Source: Mesorhizobium sp. NZP2077 (GTDB taxonomy: Bacteria > Pseudomonadota > Alphaproteobacteria > Rhizobiales > Rhizobiaceae). From it: DNA of 64,000 nt. Below, one piece after another: positions 35,981 to 45,154 of the stretch (position 1 is the first letter of the stretch; each line of letters begins with the position of its first letter). The DNA is taken from the NCBI RefSeq assembly GCF_013170805.1, contig NZ_CP051293.1, positions 2,238,001-2,302,000 of the forward strand. The letters run 5' to 3'. The notes under the pieces are model-generated. The model saw only the letters and a program-made list of their open reading frames with translations. It was not told the origin of the DNA and did not search any database. Made by a program: the position numbers and the translations under genes.

Positions 35981-37354
35981 ATGACCAGATCCAGCAAGTC
36001 CAGGCAGGCCCGTCAGATCAAACTTGGTGCTTTCCTGCCCGGCGGCGGCCAGCACATTGCCGCCTGGCGCCATCCCGATGCGCCGGCCGACGGTGCCACA
36101 AATTTCGAGTTCCACAAGCAGCTTGCGCTGACCGCCGAGCGCGGCCTGTTCGACGCCTTTTTCCTGGCCGACAGCCTGACCGTCGGCCTCGGCGCCCGCG
36201 AAGGCGGCAATGCCAAGATCGCCGGCTTCGAGCCGGTGACCCTGTTTGCGGCTTTGGCGCCGCTGACCACGCATCTGGGCTTCATTGCCACGGCCTCCAC
36301 CACCTATGAAGAGCCCTATACGCTGGCGCGCAAATTCGCGTCGCTCGATCTGTTGTCGAATGGCCGCGCGGGCTGGAATGTCGTGACCTCGGCCGGCGAC
36401 GAGACCGCCCAGAACTTCAACCGAGATGTCCAGCCCAACCATGCCGACCGCTATGCACGGGCGCATGAACATGTCGAGACGGTCAAGGCGCTGTGGGACA
36501 GCTGGGAGGACGACGCCTTCATCCGCGACAAGCAGTCGGGCCGCTTCTACGACAAGGACAAATTGCACGACATCAATCATAAGGGTGAGCATTTCAGCGT
36601 CAAGGGTCCGCTCAACGTGCCGCGCCCGGTACAAGGCCATCCGGTGGTGGTGCAGGCCGGACAGTCCGAGGATGGACGCGGGCTCGCCGCGCATTCGGCA
36701 GAGGTGATCTTCACCGCTCATCAGAAGCTCGAAACCGCGCAGGAATTCTACCGCGACATCAAGGCGCGCGTGGCTTCCGTCGGCCGTGATCCCGACCAGG
36801 TGCTGATCATGCCCGGCGTGGCGCCCTTCGTCGGCCGCACAACGGAAGAAGCGCGCGCCAAATATCAGCAGCTGAACGACCTGATCCTGCCCGAGGATGG
36901 CGTGGCCCTACTCAATAGCCTGGCCGGCCAGACGCTCGACATCAGGGGCTATCCGATCGACGGCCCACTGCCGCCGAGCAAGGAAACCGAAGGCATGAAG
37001 AGCCGCCAGGCGTTGATCCGGCAGATCGCAGACGAGCACAACTTCACCATCCGCCAGCTCTACCAATGGGTGGCGACGGCGCGCGGCCACTACACCATCG
37101 TTGGAAGCGCCACGGAAGTCGCCGACCAGCTGGAGGAATGGTTCACCAGCGACGCCGCCGACGGCTTCAACATCCTGCCGCCCTGGCTGCCCGGTGCGCT
37201 CGACGACTTCGTCGACCTGGTCATCCCCGAGCTGCAGCGGCGCGGTTTGTTTCGCACCGCTTACGAGGGCCGCACACTGCGCGAGAATCTCGGTCTCAGG
37301 CGGCCGGAAAACCCATGGACCGCTGCGCGTTCCACCGTGCTGGCCGCCGAATAA
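35981..37354 (+). CDS. FMN-dependent monooxygenase, NtaA/SnaA/DszA family
   Basis: Luciferase-like monooxygenase of 457 residues, the usual length of the NtaA/SnaA/DszA branch. Typical stretches: LGAFLPGGGQHIAAWRHP near the N-terminus, FFLADSL, SNGRAGWNVVTS at about 125-136 and WFTSDAADGFNILPPWLP near the C-terminus. It uses FMNH2 from the preceding reductase and oxygen to cleave a C-S or similar bond. The neighbouring importer points to sulfonates or sulfones as a sulfur source. Confidence 0.88.
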   Translation: MTRSSKSRQARQIKLGAFLPGGGQHIAAWRHPDAPADGATNFEFHKQLALTAERGLFDAFFLADSLTVGLGAREGGNAKIAGFEPVTLFAALAPLTTHLGFIATASTTYEEPYTLARKFASLDLLSNGRAGWNVVTSAGDETAQNFNRDVQPNHADRYARAHEHVETVKALWDSWEDDAFIRDKQSGRFYDKDKLHDINHKGEHFSVKGPLNVPRPVQGHPVVVQAGQSEDGRGLAAHSAEVIFTAHQKLETAQEFYRDIKARVASVGRDPDQVLIMPGVAPFVGRTTEEARAKYQQLNDLILPEDGVALLNSLAGQTLDIRGYPIDGPLPPSKETEGMKSRQALIRQIADEHNFTIRQLYQWVATARGHYTIVGSATEVADQLEEWFTSDAADGFNILPPWLPGALDDFVDLVIPELQRRGLFRTAYEGRTLRENLGLRRPENPWTAARSTVLAAE

Positions 37355-37390
37355 TTCCCCGACGCGCCAACAATCTTCCAAGGAAAGGGC

Positions 37391-38245
37391 ATGACGATGA
37401 CTTTGCAGCACATCGAGCGGCCGGCCATCATCGGCACGCATGGCAACGGAACCAGGCTCGCCGCGGATTTCCTACGCTGGAATGGCCGAGCCGCCGTCCG
37501 CTTCCTGTCGCGCTACGGGGTCCTTGTAGGGTTCCTGGTTCTCTGGCAGCTGGCGAGCAGTGTGGGATGGGTCAATGCATCCGTGCTGCCGCCCGTTGAC
37601 AAGATTGTCGCCGCCCTGTGGAAAGGGCTTATCGGCGGCGCCCTGCTCGGCGACATCTCCATCAGCCTGCAGCGAGCCGGCATTGCCTTTGCGGCAGCTG
37701 TCGCCGTCGCCATCCCGCTTGGCCTGTTCATGGGCCAGGTCCGCGCCGTCGAAACCGCCTTCGATCCGATCCTGCAGGTCTTCCGGCAGACCTCGGCGCT
37801 GGCGCTCTACCCGGTGTTCATTCTGCTCTTGGGGCTGGGCGAAACCTCCAAGATTTTCGTCATCTTCTGGGCGACCCTGTTTCCGCTGCTGCTCAACACC
37901 ACCAGCGGCGTCAAGGAAGTCGATCCGAAGCTGCTCGAAATGGCGCGCGTCTATGGTGCGAGCCGGCTCACCATATTCCGCCGCGTCGTGCTGCCGGGCG
38001 CCGTGCCGTCGATCTTCGTCGGCTTGCGGCTGAGCGCCACCACCGCGCTGCTGCTGCTGATCGCGTCCGAAATGATCGGCGCCAACAAGGGCATCGGCTT
38101 CCAGGTGATGAACGCGCAGTACAATTTCCAGATCCCGCTGATGTTTGCGGCAATCGTCATCCTCGCCGGCCTCGGCCTGATCGCCAACCAGGCGCTGGTT
38201 GTCCTGCAGCGGCGGCTGTGCCGCTGGAGCAATCCCGTCAACTGA
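37391..38245 (+). CDS. ABC transporter permease, SsuC-like
   Basis: Membrane permease of 284 residues for an aliphatic-sulfonate/nitrate/taurine-type importer. Helices begin at about residue 38 (YGVLVGFLVLWQLASS); the EAA-type loop is at about 182-205 (LEMARVYGASRLTIFRRV). It follows the monooxygenase gene by 36 bases. The order permease, binding protein, ATPase differs from the E. coli ssuEADCB arrangement but is common in rhizobia. Confidence 0.88.
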   Translation: MTMTLQHIERPAIIGTHGNGTRLAADFLRWNGRAAVRFLSRYGVLVGFLVLWQLASSVGWVNASVLPPVDKIVAALWKGLIGGALLGDISISLQRAGIAFAAAVAVAIPLGLFMGQVRAVETAFDPILQVFRQTSALALYPVFILLLGLGETSKIFVIFWATLFPLLLNTTSGVKEVDPKLLEMARVYGASRLTIFRRVVLPGAVPSIFVGLRLSATTALLLLIASEMIGANKGIGFQVMNAQYNFQIPLMFAAIVILAGLGLIANQALVVLQRRLCRWSNPVN

Positions 38246-38296
38246 CCAACCCTCTCAATCTAGGCCCGCCGCTCTCAATCCAGGAAAGACCCGATC

Positions 38297-39295
38297 ATGA
38301 AAATCACTCGTCGTTCCCTGCTTGCCGGTGCACCCATTGCCGCCGGCATTATCGCCGCCGGGCTGCCCCGCTTCGCCTTTGCGCAAGGCGCACCCGTCAA
38401 GTTCCGCTACCTCGCCAGCCGTGGCAGCATTTCTCCGCATGAGCTCGCCGACGAGCTCGGTTACTACAAGGGCCTCGGTGTTGAATTGGAAAATGCCGGC
38501 TACGCGGGCGGCGGGCCGGAATCGCTGTTTGCGCTGGCGTCTGGCAGCGTCGACATTGGCGGCGCCGCGACCGCCGCCGTGATCAATTCGATCTCCGGCG
38601 GCAACGACTTCGTCGCCGTTTATCCGAGCAATGGCATCAACAAGGACGTGAAAAGCGTTTTCTACGTGCTCGAGGACAGCCCAATCAAATCGATCGCGGA
38701 CATTGCCGGCAAGACCATCTCGGTCAACACGCTCGGCGCCCATCTCGACTACACGGTGCGCGAGGCGCTGCACAGCGTCGGTCTACCGCCGGAGGCAGCC
38801 AACCTCGTGGTGGTGCCCGGTCCGCAGCTGGAGCAGACCTTGCGCTCGCGCCAAGTCGATATAGCCGGGCTCGGCTACTGGCAGGCAACCTTTGCCGGCG
38901 AGCTGGTCGCCAATGGCGGCGTGCGCGGCGTGTTCGACGATACCCAGGTGCTCGGCGAACTCGCCGGCGGCTTCGTCGTGCTGCGGCGCGACTTCATTGC
39001 CGCCAATCCGGATGCGGCGCGCAACTTCGTCGAACAGTCGGCGCGCGCTTCAGACTGGTCGCGCCAGAACCCGGATGAAGCCCGCAAGGTTTTGGCCACT
39101 ATCCTCAACAAACGCGGTGAAAACGGCGATCTCGCCCGCTACTGGACCGGCTTTGGTCTGCGAGAAGGTGCGCAGGCGACGAACCGCGACATAGATTTCT
39201 GGGTTGCCGTGCTGGAGCGCGACGGCCGCCTGGCCAAGGGCAAGCTGAAAGCTGCCGACATTCTGTACCGGCCCGGCGAAACCAAGACCAACTAA
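38297..39295 (+). CDS. ABC transporter binding protein, SsuA-like
   Basis: Receptor of 332 residues of the sulfonate/nitrate family. The signal peptide carries a twin-arginine-like motif TRRSLLAG (4-11) and ends near residue 30 (FAFAQ). The mature protein begins with KFRYLASRGSISPHELADEL, and GPQLEQTLRSRQVDIAGLG is typical of SsuA-like proteins. It is the second transport gene of the operon. Confidence 0.87.
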   Translation: MKITRRSLLAGAPIAAGIIAAGLPRFAFAQGAPVKFRYLASRGSISPHELADELGYYKGLGVELENAGYAGGGPESLFALASGSVDIGGAATAAVINSISGGNDFVAVYPSNGINKDVKSVFYVLEDSPIKSIADIAGKTISVNTLGAHLDYTVREALHSVGLPPEAANLVVVPGPQLEQTLRSRQVDIAGLGYWQATFAGELVANGGVRGVFDDTQVLGELAGGFVVLRRDFIAANPDAARNFVEQSARASDWSRQNPDEARKVLATILNKRGENGDLARYWTGFGLREGAQATNRDIDFWVAVLERDGRLAKGKLKAADILYRPGETKTN

Positions 39296-39319
39296 GCTCT
39301 GAAACAACTGAGAGATGAG

Positions 39320-40084
39320 ATGACCGGTTCCAATCGTGGCGGAGAGGTCTCGATCCGCGACCTCTCCAAATCCTTCAGCCTCGGCGGGCGCCAGCTCGCC
39401 GTGCTGCGGACGCTCAACCTCGACATTCGTTCGGGGGAATGCCTGGTCATTGTCGGCGCCAGCGGCTCTGGCAAGACCACGCTGCTGCGCATTCTTGCTG
39501 GGCTGGAGGCGGCCGACAGCGGCGGCGTCGCGATCGACGGCACGCCAGTGCATGGCGTCGGCGCCGAGCGTGCGGTGATCTTCCAGGAACCGCGCCTGCT
39601 GCCCTGGCTGACCGTACTCGGCAATGTCGCTTTTGGCCTTGAAGTCCGCGGCGTGCCCAAGAAGCAAGCCGAGGAACGCGCACGCTTCTACGTCGGGCTG
39701 GTCGGCCTTGCCGAATTCGCCGACGCCTTTCCGAACCAGCTTTCCGGCGGTATGGCGCAGCGCGTCGGCATCGCCCGGGCACTCACCGTCCAGCCCGAAA
39801 TTCTTCTGCTCGACGAGCCGCTGGGAGCGCTGGACGCCATGACCAAGATCGGCATGCAGGAGGAACTGGCGCGCATCTGGAGCGAAGAGAACGTCACCAT
39901 GGTGATGGTCACCCACGATCTGGAAGAGGCGATCTATCTGGCGGACCGCGTGCTGATCCTGCCCAAGGAGAAAGGCGGCGCGGCGCGGCTGATCGACATC
40001 GACGTGCCACGCCCGCGCGAGCGCAGCGAAAGCCGCTTCGTGCACTATCGCGAAGAATTGCTGCGCGAATTCGGTCTGCACTGA
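39320..40084 (+). CDS. ABC transporter ATPase, SsuB-like
   Basis: ATPase of 254 residues. Walker A GASGSGKTT (about 45-53), signature LSGGMAQRVGIARA (about 138-151) and Walker B ILLLDEPLGALD are all intact. It is the last gene of the sulfonate operon. The downstream flank is remnant DNA. Confidence 0.9.
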   Translation: MTGSNRGGEVSIRDLSKSFSLGGRQLAVLRTLNLDIRSGECLVIVGASGSGKTTLLRILAGLEAADSGGVAIDGTPVHGVGAERAVIFQEPRLLPWLTVLGNVAFGLEVRGVPKKQAEERARFYVGLVGLAEFADAFPNQLSGGMAQRVGIARALTVQPEILLLDEPLGALDAMTKIGMQEELARIWSEENVTMVMVTHDLEEAIYLADRVLILPKEKGGAARLIDIDVPRPRERSESRFVHYREELLREFGLH

Positions 40085-40247
40085 TCGAGGCAGAGGTTAA
40101 TTGGCCATGATCTCGGCTCGAACCGAGCGTGCAAAGAAGCCAAACGTTCGGCATCAACAACCAGCGCGTCCCGCAGCGACCTTGGGATTTCAATGTTCAT
40201 GGCACTTCGTCTTATTCGGATGGGGTGATACAAAATAATAAACTGGC

Positions 40248-40658
40248 TTGATCTTTCGGCCAGTCGCATTGCGATCGACCAACACCCAGCCAAGATGGTC
40301 GGCGAACGACAATCGGGTCGTGAGCAAGACAGCGCCATTGGCCCCTGACATTGCGATTCGCATATATCCGAAGATCCGCGAACGTGGCACGGAACCGTAC
40401 TTTTCGTTCCCTTATTTTCGTGCGCGGTTTCGCGGGCTGAGACCTGAAGAAACGCGAGAGGTAAACAGCGAATTGGTGAGGGCTGCCGAGAAGATGGTGT
40501 TCTACAACGACGATGCAGAATGGCTACTCCCGTTTTTACGCAAAAATCGCAACTATAGGGTAGAGGCACTTGTCGATCGTATTCCAGCACCGGGCGGCGG
40601 CAAAATGGTGGTCGCTACGCAGGGGGTCGTGCCCTACCAACGCCCGCCTTTGCTGTAG
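40248..40658 (+). pseudogene. DUF4238-like protein, C-terminal remnant
   Basis: A frame of up to 136 codons without a proper start. SANDNRVVSK resembles the TSDNPVV-type motif in the C-terminal part of DUF4238 proteins, and PLAPDIAIRIYPKI with EVNSELVRAAEKMVFYND follows as in that family. The N-terminal part is absent. The assignment is by remembered pattern and tentative. Confidence 0.4.
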
Positions 40659-40747
40659 AGAAAGTTGCAGACGGTTTTTAGGCCCTAGCCATCTGGTCGG
40701 GGAGTTACCCACTCACCGCAAAGCATGAACGGAAACATGCCCCTCCG

Positions 40748-40939
40748 ATGGTCTGCTCAGGGCGTTCCGTTGGGGCTGCCGCCGCCTATCGCGCGGGTAA
40801 AAAACTGCATGATGAAAGACAGAACTTCACCCACGATTACTCACACCGCTCAGGTATGGACCATACAGAGATTGTCGCGCCTGACCTGGCGCCTTCCTGG
40901 GTGTTCGACCGCGAGAAGCATCCAGCTCCGTCAAATTGA
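40748..40939 (+). pseudogene. MobA/MobL (TraA-type) relaxase, N-terminal remnant
   Basis: A 63-codon frame has the relaxase hallmark GAAAAYRAGKKLHDERQ followed by HDYSHRSGMDHTEIVAPD, matching the start of MobA/MobL and TraA relaxases. It stops after the first domain, so it is a remnant of a conjugative or mobilisable element. The rest of 40659-41442 holds no gene I can support, although the frame at 41012-41209 is open. Confidence 0.65.
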
Positions 40940-41264
40940 CCGTTTCCTCGGTTTCCTTTCTGACTTGGTGCAGGACCGGCGTGTTCGATCGGAACAAGGG
41001 CCGACGCACCGGTGGCCTGTGGCAGTTGCGGCGCCAATTCTGCATCGGCAAGCTATATCCCTCGCACGGTTGGCGTCTCACGGGTACGCGTGGGGAAAAT
41101 GATCAATGCCGATATCAAGAAAATTGGCCGCCACGTCGGCTATCGCATCGCGGCGATGCAAAAAGGGGCAACTCGCGCGGCTTGCCTGACGCACCTGCTG
41201 CAGTCATGAGATGCGCGAATTTCCGCAGCCCAGTGAAGTCCGCAGTGCGATACCGAGGCGAAAC

Positions 41265-41280
41265 GATGCAAATGTGCATC
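41265..41280. promoter_or_regulatory. Palindrome upstream of PAS-regulator operon
   Basis: GATGCA-AATG-TGCATC is a perfect six-base inverted repeat. A weaker copy, GATGC-GGCGG-TGCAC, starts 6 bases further on. They lie about 165 bases ahead of the PAS gene, a distance usual for activator sites. No sigma-54 -24/-12 element was seen near by. Confidence 0.45.
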
Positions 41281-41442
41281 ATTTTGATGCGGCGGTGCAC
41301 ACAAGTGTCCATCCTGAACCATTTTAATTGCCGTATAAGCGAATTTAGCATTGCCTTCGTTGTCCCCTGTGGCTGGATCATCGCGTTTCCGAATTCAGCC
41401 GCTGTGGGACATGCGCCCTCTTTCCCTCAGCAGGATCACAAG

Positions 41443-42603
41443 ATGAAGACGTCCAAGCCATCAATCGCCGATCTAGGCTTCCTCATGATCGACTGGATCG
41501 ATGAGGAGGGGCGCATATCAGAAGTCAACGATTTCGAGGCCCGTGAACTTGGGATCGAAGCCAGGGAAGTGGGCGGTCTGCCGCTCGAGCGCGTCTACAG
41601 CAGCACGTCCGCGCAGTTGCTGAGGGCAATCGCCAAAGGACAGCATATTGCGGATGCCACGTTTCCGATCTGGGTAAACACGCCCTCCTACAGCGAGGTG
41701 CCGATGGTTGCGAGCGCCATTCCAGACGCGCCGCGTGGCCTCGCCATCATCAAGCAGGCCCTTTCACCTGCCACGTTGGGCATCGGCCCCGAACTGGTGG
41801 AGCGCGTTGAAATCCTCTCTCAGATGATCGGTGCGGCGACAGAAGCGTGCTGGTGCATCGAATTCCTCGACCCAGTCGATACCTCACTTGCCGAAGAGGA
41901 GATCGTCAAACGGGTATTTTCCAATGAGAGCCGCTGGCGCGCCTGCAATGAGGCGATGGCACGGCTTTACCGGGTGCCGGAAGGCCTCGACTTCAATTTG
42001 CAGGCCGTGTCGAGATATTTCCCCGACACCGAGGTCAACCGCCAGATGGTGAGAGATCTCGTACGATCGAACTACCGACTTGATCATGCCGCCGCCATTG
42101 ACCGCAGGCATGACGGCAGCGAGATGCTCGTTGAGAACGACTTCCGTGCCGCCATCAAGGACGGACGTCTGATCCGTCTTTGGGGAACGACACGGGATAT
42201 TGGTCCACACAAGAGGCGCGAACAACAACTGTCCGATCGAGCCGACACGATGCTCGACATATTGAGCGCAACTCCCGATCCAATCCTGGTCATTTCCGAA
42301 CAGGGCGCGGTTCTTGCAGCCAATCCGGCCGCTGAGGCCGCCTGGGCTCGCCCTGCCGACCAGATTCTCGGACGTTCGATCCAGCACTTCATCGAAACGC
42401 GCAATGCCGTCGAAAAGCTTCGCCGAGCGGCTTCAGATGGCGAGGATGGCGAATGCGACCTTGGGGTCATTTCGGCAGATGACAGCCGTGACACATGGCG
42501 CTTTCGTTCCGCTCGCATGGAGGGCGAGGTTCGACGTTACGTCCTGACAGCACGGCGCAGAGCCAAACGCCGCACTCGCCTCCTCGCAGAGGAGGCCTTG
42601 TGA
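41443..42603 (+). CDS. PAS-domain sensor protein without output domain
   Basis: Soluble protein of 386 residues with two or three PAS-like domains. One spans about 10-110 (WIDEEGRISEVNDFEARELG), one about 145-255 (ending RLIRLWGTTRDIGPHKRREQ, the usual PAS-PAC end), and one about 260-365 (ILSATPDPILVISEQGAVLAANPAA). No kinase, cyclase or DNA-binding domain follows. The stop overlaps the next regulator start as TGATG, so it probably passes its signal to that protein. ATG 41443 follows an AGGA site. Confidence 0.75.
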   Translation: MKTSKPSIADLGFLMIDWIDEEGRISEVNDFEARELGIEAREVGGLPLERVYSSTSAQLLRAIAKGQHIADATFPIWVNTPSYSEVPMVASAIPDAPRGLAIIKQALSPATLGIGPELVERVEILSQMIGAATEACWCIEFLDPVDTSLAEEEIVKRVFSNESRWRACNEAMARLYRVPEGLDFNLQAVSRYFPDTEVNRQMVRDLVRSNYRLDHAAAIDRRHDGSEMLVENDFRAAIKDGRLIRLWGTTRDIGPHKRREQQLSDRADTMLDILSATPDPILVISEQGAVLAANPAAEAAWARPADQILGRSIQHFIETRNAVEKLRRAASDGEDGECDLGVISADDSRDTWRFRSARMEGEVRRYVLTARRRAKRRTRLLAEEAL

Positions 42604-43997
42604 TGAAGTTCTACGCCAACGACGTCACCAACCTTGCCAACCGCCGGCTGCGGCCGTCTTTCATTGACGATGCACAATTTGGTTCCTTTCTGGAAGCTCT
42701 TCCCGATGGAGCGGCGCTCCTTGAAGTCGATGGCAAGATCAAACTCGTCAACAGCAAGCTCGAGCTCCTGCTCAATCTGGCCGGCGGCGACCTTGTCGGC
42801 TCCGAACTGGCAAAGCACGCCAAGACGGCAGGCCCTGTCGTACAGAAACTCTCCGCTGCCCTTCAGCAGCTCAAGCGCGTCGAAGTGGCCGGCCTCCTCA
42901 ACTCGCAGCGAAGCGTCGTCGCATCACTGAGCATCCTGCGCACCGCCGATGGCGGAGCCTATGGCGCGCTTTTGACGATGAGGGAGGCCGGCCGGCACGG
43001 CCGAAGCGCCGACGTGTCGGATAATTTCCGCTTCGAGGCAGAGGCGTGGGGGAGCGCAAGGACGCGTCTGGTCCGGCTACCTCCGATCGAGGCCATCGCA
43101 AAGCAGGCAAGGACCGCCCTCGAGCGGGGGGCGAACGTGCTGTTCACGGGAGAGACGGGAACCGGAAAGACTGAACTCGCCCTGGCGGCGGGAAGGGCAG
43201 GGGACCCTGAGGCGCCGCCGTTCATCCATGTCAGATGCGGCATGCTTTCCGACGACCAGTTCGAGGGGGAAATGTTCGGCATCGAGCCAGGCTCGCCGAT
43301 GGACACTTCGACACGCGGCAAGCTCGGCTATCTGGAGGCTGCCGACGGCGGCATTCTCTTCCTCGACCAGGTCACCGATCTATCCGCGTCCTCGCAGTCG
43401 AAGCTCGTCGCCGTTCTGGAGACGCAAACCTTCAGCCGGCTCGGCTCCGCACAGCGCCGGCAGGCGAGGGTACGGGTCATCGCGGCAACCAGTGAGAACC
43501 TGTCGGATCAGGTGGCCAGCGGTGCGTTCAGGGGCGATCTGTATTACCGCATCGCCGTCATGGCTTTCGAGCTTCCGCCCCTGAGAAACCAGACAGGCTT
43601 GGTGGAGGCGTTGGCCGATCATCATCTTCGCCGCCTCAATCTTGGGCGCAAGCCGCAACTCAGGCTCTCGCCCGAGTTCATGGATAGACTTAAGGCGCAT
43701 GGATATCCCGGCAACATACGGGAGCTCGTCAACATTCTCGAGCGCGCCGCCGCGGCCGCCGACCAGGTGGCGCTTGCAGAGCACTTCATTGTGCCGACCC
43801 CGACGGCCGTCTCCATTCCAAGGCACGCCGACCCCATCGACGCGGCTCCCTCTGCCAACCTCAAGGACATGGTTCGGGAGTTCGAGGCTTGGGTCATTGA
43901 AAAATCCATCGCCGGAAATCGAAGCAAACGCAGCGCCGCCAAGTCGCTCGGCATCGATATCGCGACCCTCGTTAGGAAAACCAAACAGAGACAATGA
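42603..43997 (+). CDS. Enhancer-binding-protein-like regulator lacking GAFTGA
   Basis: Regulator of 464 residues: a PAS-like domain (about 25-125), an AAA+ domain (about 150-400) and a Fis-type helix-turn-helix (about 432-464, AGNRSKRSAAKSLGIDIATL). Walker A GETGTGKT (183-190) is intact. The sigma-54 contact loop GAFTGA is replaced by GSPMDT (230-235), and Walker B reads ILFLDQ (251-256) with glutamine for the catalytic glutamate. It is therefore unlikely to drive sigma-54 promoters and may act on sigma-70 promoters. It lies just upstream of a polyamine-type operon. Confidence 0.82.
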   Translation: MKFYANDVTNLANRRLRPSFIDDAQFGSFLEALPDGAALLEVDGKIKLVNSKLELLLNLAGGDLVGSELAKHAKTAGPVVQKLSAALQQLKRVEVAGLLNSQRSVVASLSILRTADGGAYGALLTMREAGRHGRSADVSDNFRFEAEAWGSARTRLVRLPPIEAIAKQARTALERGANVLFTGETGTGKTELALAAGRAGDPEAPPFIHVRCGMLSDDQFEGEMFGIEPGSPMDTSTRGKLGYLEAADGGILFLDQVTDLSASSQSKLVAVLETQTFSRLGSAQRRQARVRVIAATSENLSDQVASGAFRGDLYYRIAVMAFELPPLRNQTGLVEALADHHLRRLNLGRKPQLRLSPEFMDRLKAHGYPGNIRELVNILERAAAAADQVALAEHFIVPTPTAVSIPRHADPIDAAPSANLKDMVREFEAWVIEKSIAGNRSKRSAAKSLGIDIATLVRKTKQRQ

Positions 43998-44024
43998 GCT
44001 TTGAAAAAGGAAAGGGGAATGAGA

Positions 44025-45083
44025 ATGAGAACACTCAAGACACCAATGATCGCCGCGTTCGCGGCCGTTGCCATCACTGCACAGACGTTGGCCGCCACAG
44101 CTGCAGAACTCAATATCCTCACATGGGAGGGCTACGCAGCCGACAAGTTCATCTCCAAGTTCCAGACCGAATCCGGATGCAAGGTGACAGCTTCCTACGT
44201 CGGCTCGAATGACGATTTCGCGGCCAAGCTGGCGGCCGGTGGCGGTGTGTACGACATCATCACACCATCCCTCGACACGGTGCCGATGATGCGGCTTGCG
44301 GGCTTCGTACAGGCGATCGACACGGCCAAGGTCCAAGGCCATGACAGCATCTATCCGGAATTCTCAAAAAACAGCGACTTCGTGGCGGAGGGTGCAACCT
44401 GGGCCGTGCCCCTCGTTTGGGGGTCGGTGTCACTGATCTACAGGCCTGACAAGTTCACCACCAAACCGGACTCGATCTCGGTTCTCTTCGACCCGGCGTA
44501 CAAGGGCAAGATTTCGTTGTGGGACGACAAGTCAGCGATCTACTGGACAGCTCGCTATCTGGGCTACAACAACGTCTTCGACCTGACCGACGAGCAGCTG
44601 GACGCTGTCAAGGCGAAGCTGATCGAACAAAAGCCACTGATCCGCAAATACTGGGCGTCGGCCGGCGAATTGACCGAGTTGATGGCCAACCAGGAGGTGT
44701 ACGTCTCCAACGCCTGGACCGGGCTTACGAGCAAGGACGTCAACAACCTCAAGAAGGGCTTCGAGGTCGTCGAGTTCACGCCGAAGGAAAAGGCCGAGGG
44801 CTGGATGGACTCAATGATGCTGGTCAAGGACACGCCCAACCAGGACTGCGCCTACAAGTTCATGTCCTTCATGCAGTCCGCGGACGGCCAGTGCGGCATC
44901 GCCGAATCCACTGGCTACTTCCCGGTCAATCCCAAGGCAGTGGAAAGCTGCATGAGCGACGAGCTCAAGAAGGAGCGCCAGGTCAACAATATCGAGTTCG
45001 TCAAGAGCCTCGTCATGTGGCAGCAGCCGAAACGCCTCGACAAGTATCTGGAAGTCTGGAACGCCGTGAAGGCCGCCCCCTGA
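44025..45083 (+). CDS. Periplasmic polyamine-type binding protein (PotD/PotF-like)
   Basis: Periplasmic receptor of 352 residues. The signal peptide ends near residue 26 (AATAA), followed by ELNILTWEGYAADKFI, the classical PotD/PotF opening. SNAWTGLTSKDVNNL and VKDTPNQDCAYKFM fit the family. I chose ATG 44025, which has GGGG 7 bases upstream; ATG 44019 is possible. It is 27 bases after the regulator gene, so regulator and transporter may share a transcript. Confidence 0.88.
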   Translation: MRTLKTPMIAAFAAVAITAQTLAATAAELNILTWEGYAADKFISKFQTESGCKVTASYVGSNDDFAAKLAAGGGVYDIITPSLDTVPMMRLAGFVQAIDTAKVQGHDSIYPEFSKNSDFVAEGATWAVPLVWGSVSLIYRPDKFTTKPDSISVLFDPAYKGKISLWDDKSAIYWTARYLGYNNVFDLTDEQLDAVKAKLIEQKPLIRKYWASAGELTELMANQEVYVSNAWTGLTSKDVNNLKKGFEVVEFTPKEKAEGWMDSMMLVKDTPNQDCAYKFMSFMQSADGQCGIAESTGYFPVNPKAVESCMSDELKKERQVNNIEFVKSLVMWQQPKRLDKYLEVWNAVKAAP

Positions 45084-45093
45084 TCGAGCCGAC

Positions 45094-45118
45094 AGCGTGG
45101 CCCGACCGCGGCCACGCT
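45094..45118 (+). other. Strong hairpin between binding-protein and ATPase genes
   Basis: AGCGTGGCC and GGCCACGCT form a perfect 9-base stem with a 7-base loop, 10 bases after the binding-protein stop. No T-run. This is the same placement as in the other binding-protein operons of the window. Confidence 0.7.
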
Positions 45119-45154
45119 CGCCACTTACGAAACAATAAAAAGTCTGGGGAACCA

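Noticed and set aside
40045-40193. Minus-strand 49-codon frame starting MNIEIPRSLRDALVV.
   Set aside because: It overlaps the end of the SsuB-like gene in antisense and has no recognisable family.
41300-41442. Possible sigma-54 promoter before the PAS/AAA genes.
   Set aside because: I looked for GG-N10-GC elements near the start because the regulator resembles an enhancer-binding protein; none with the usual surrounding bases was found.
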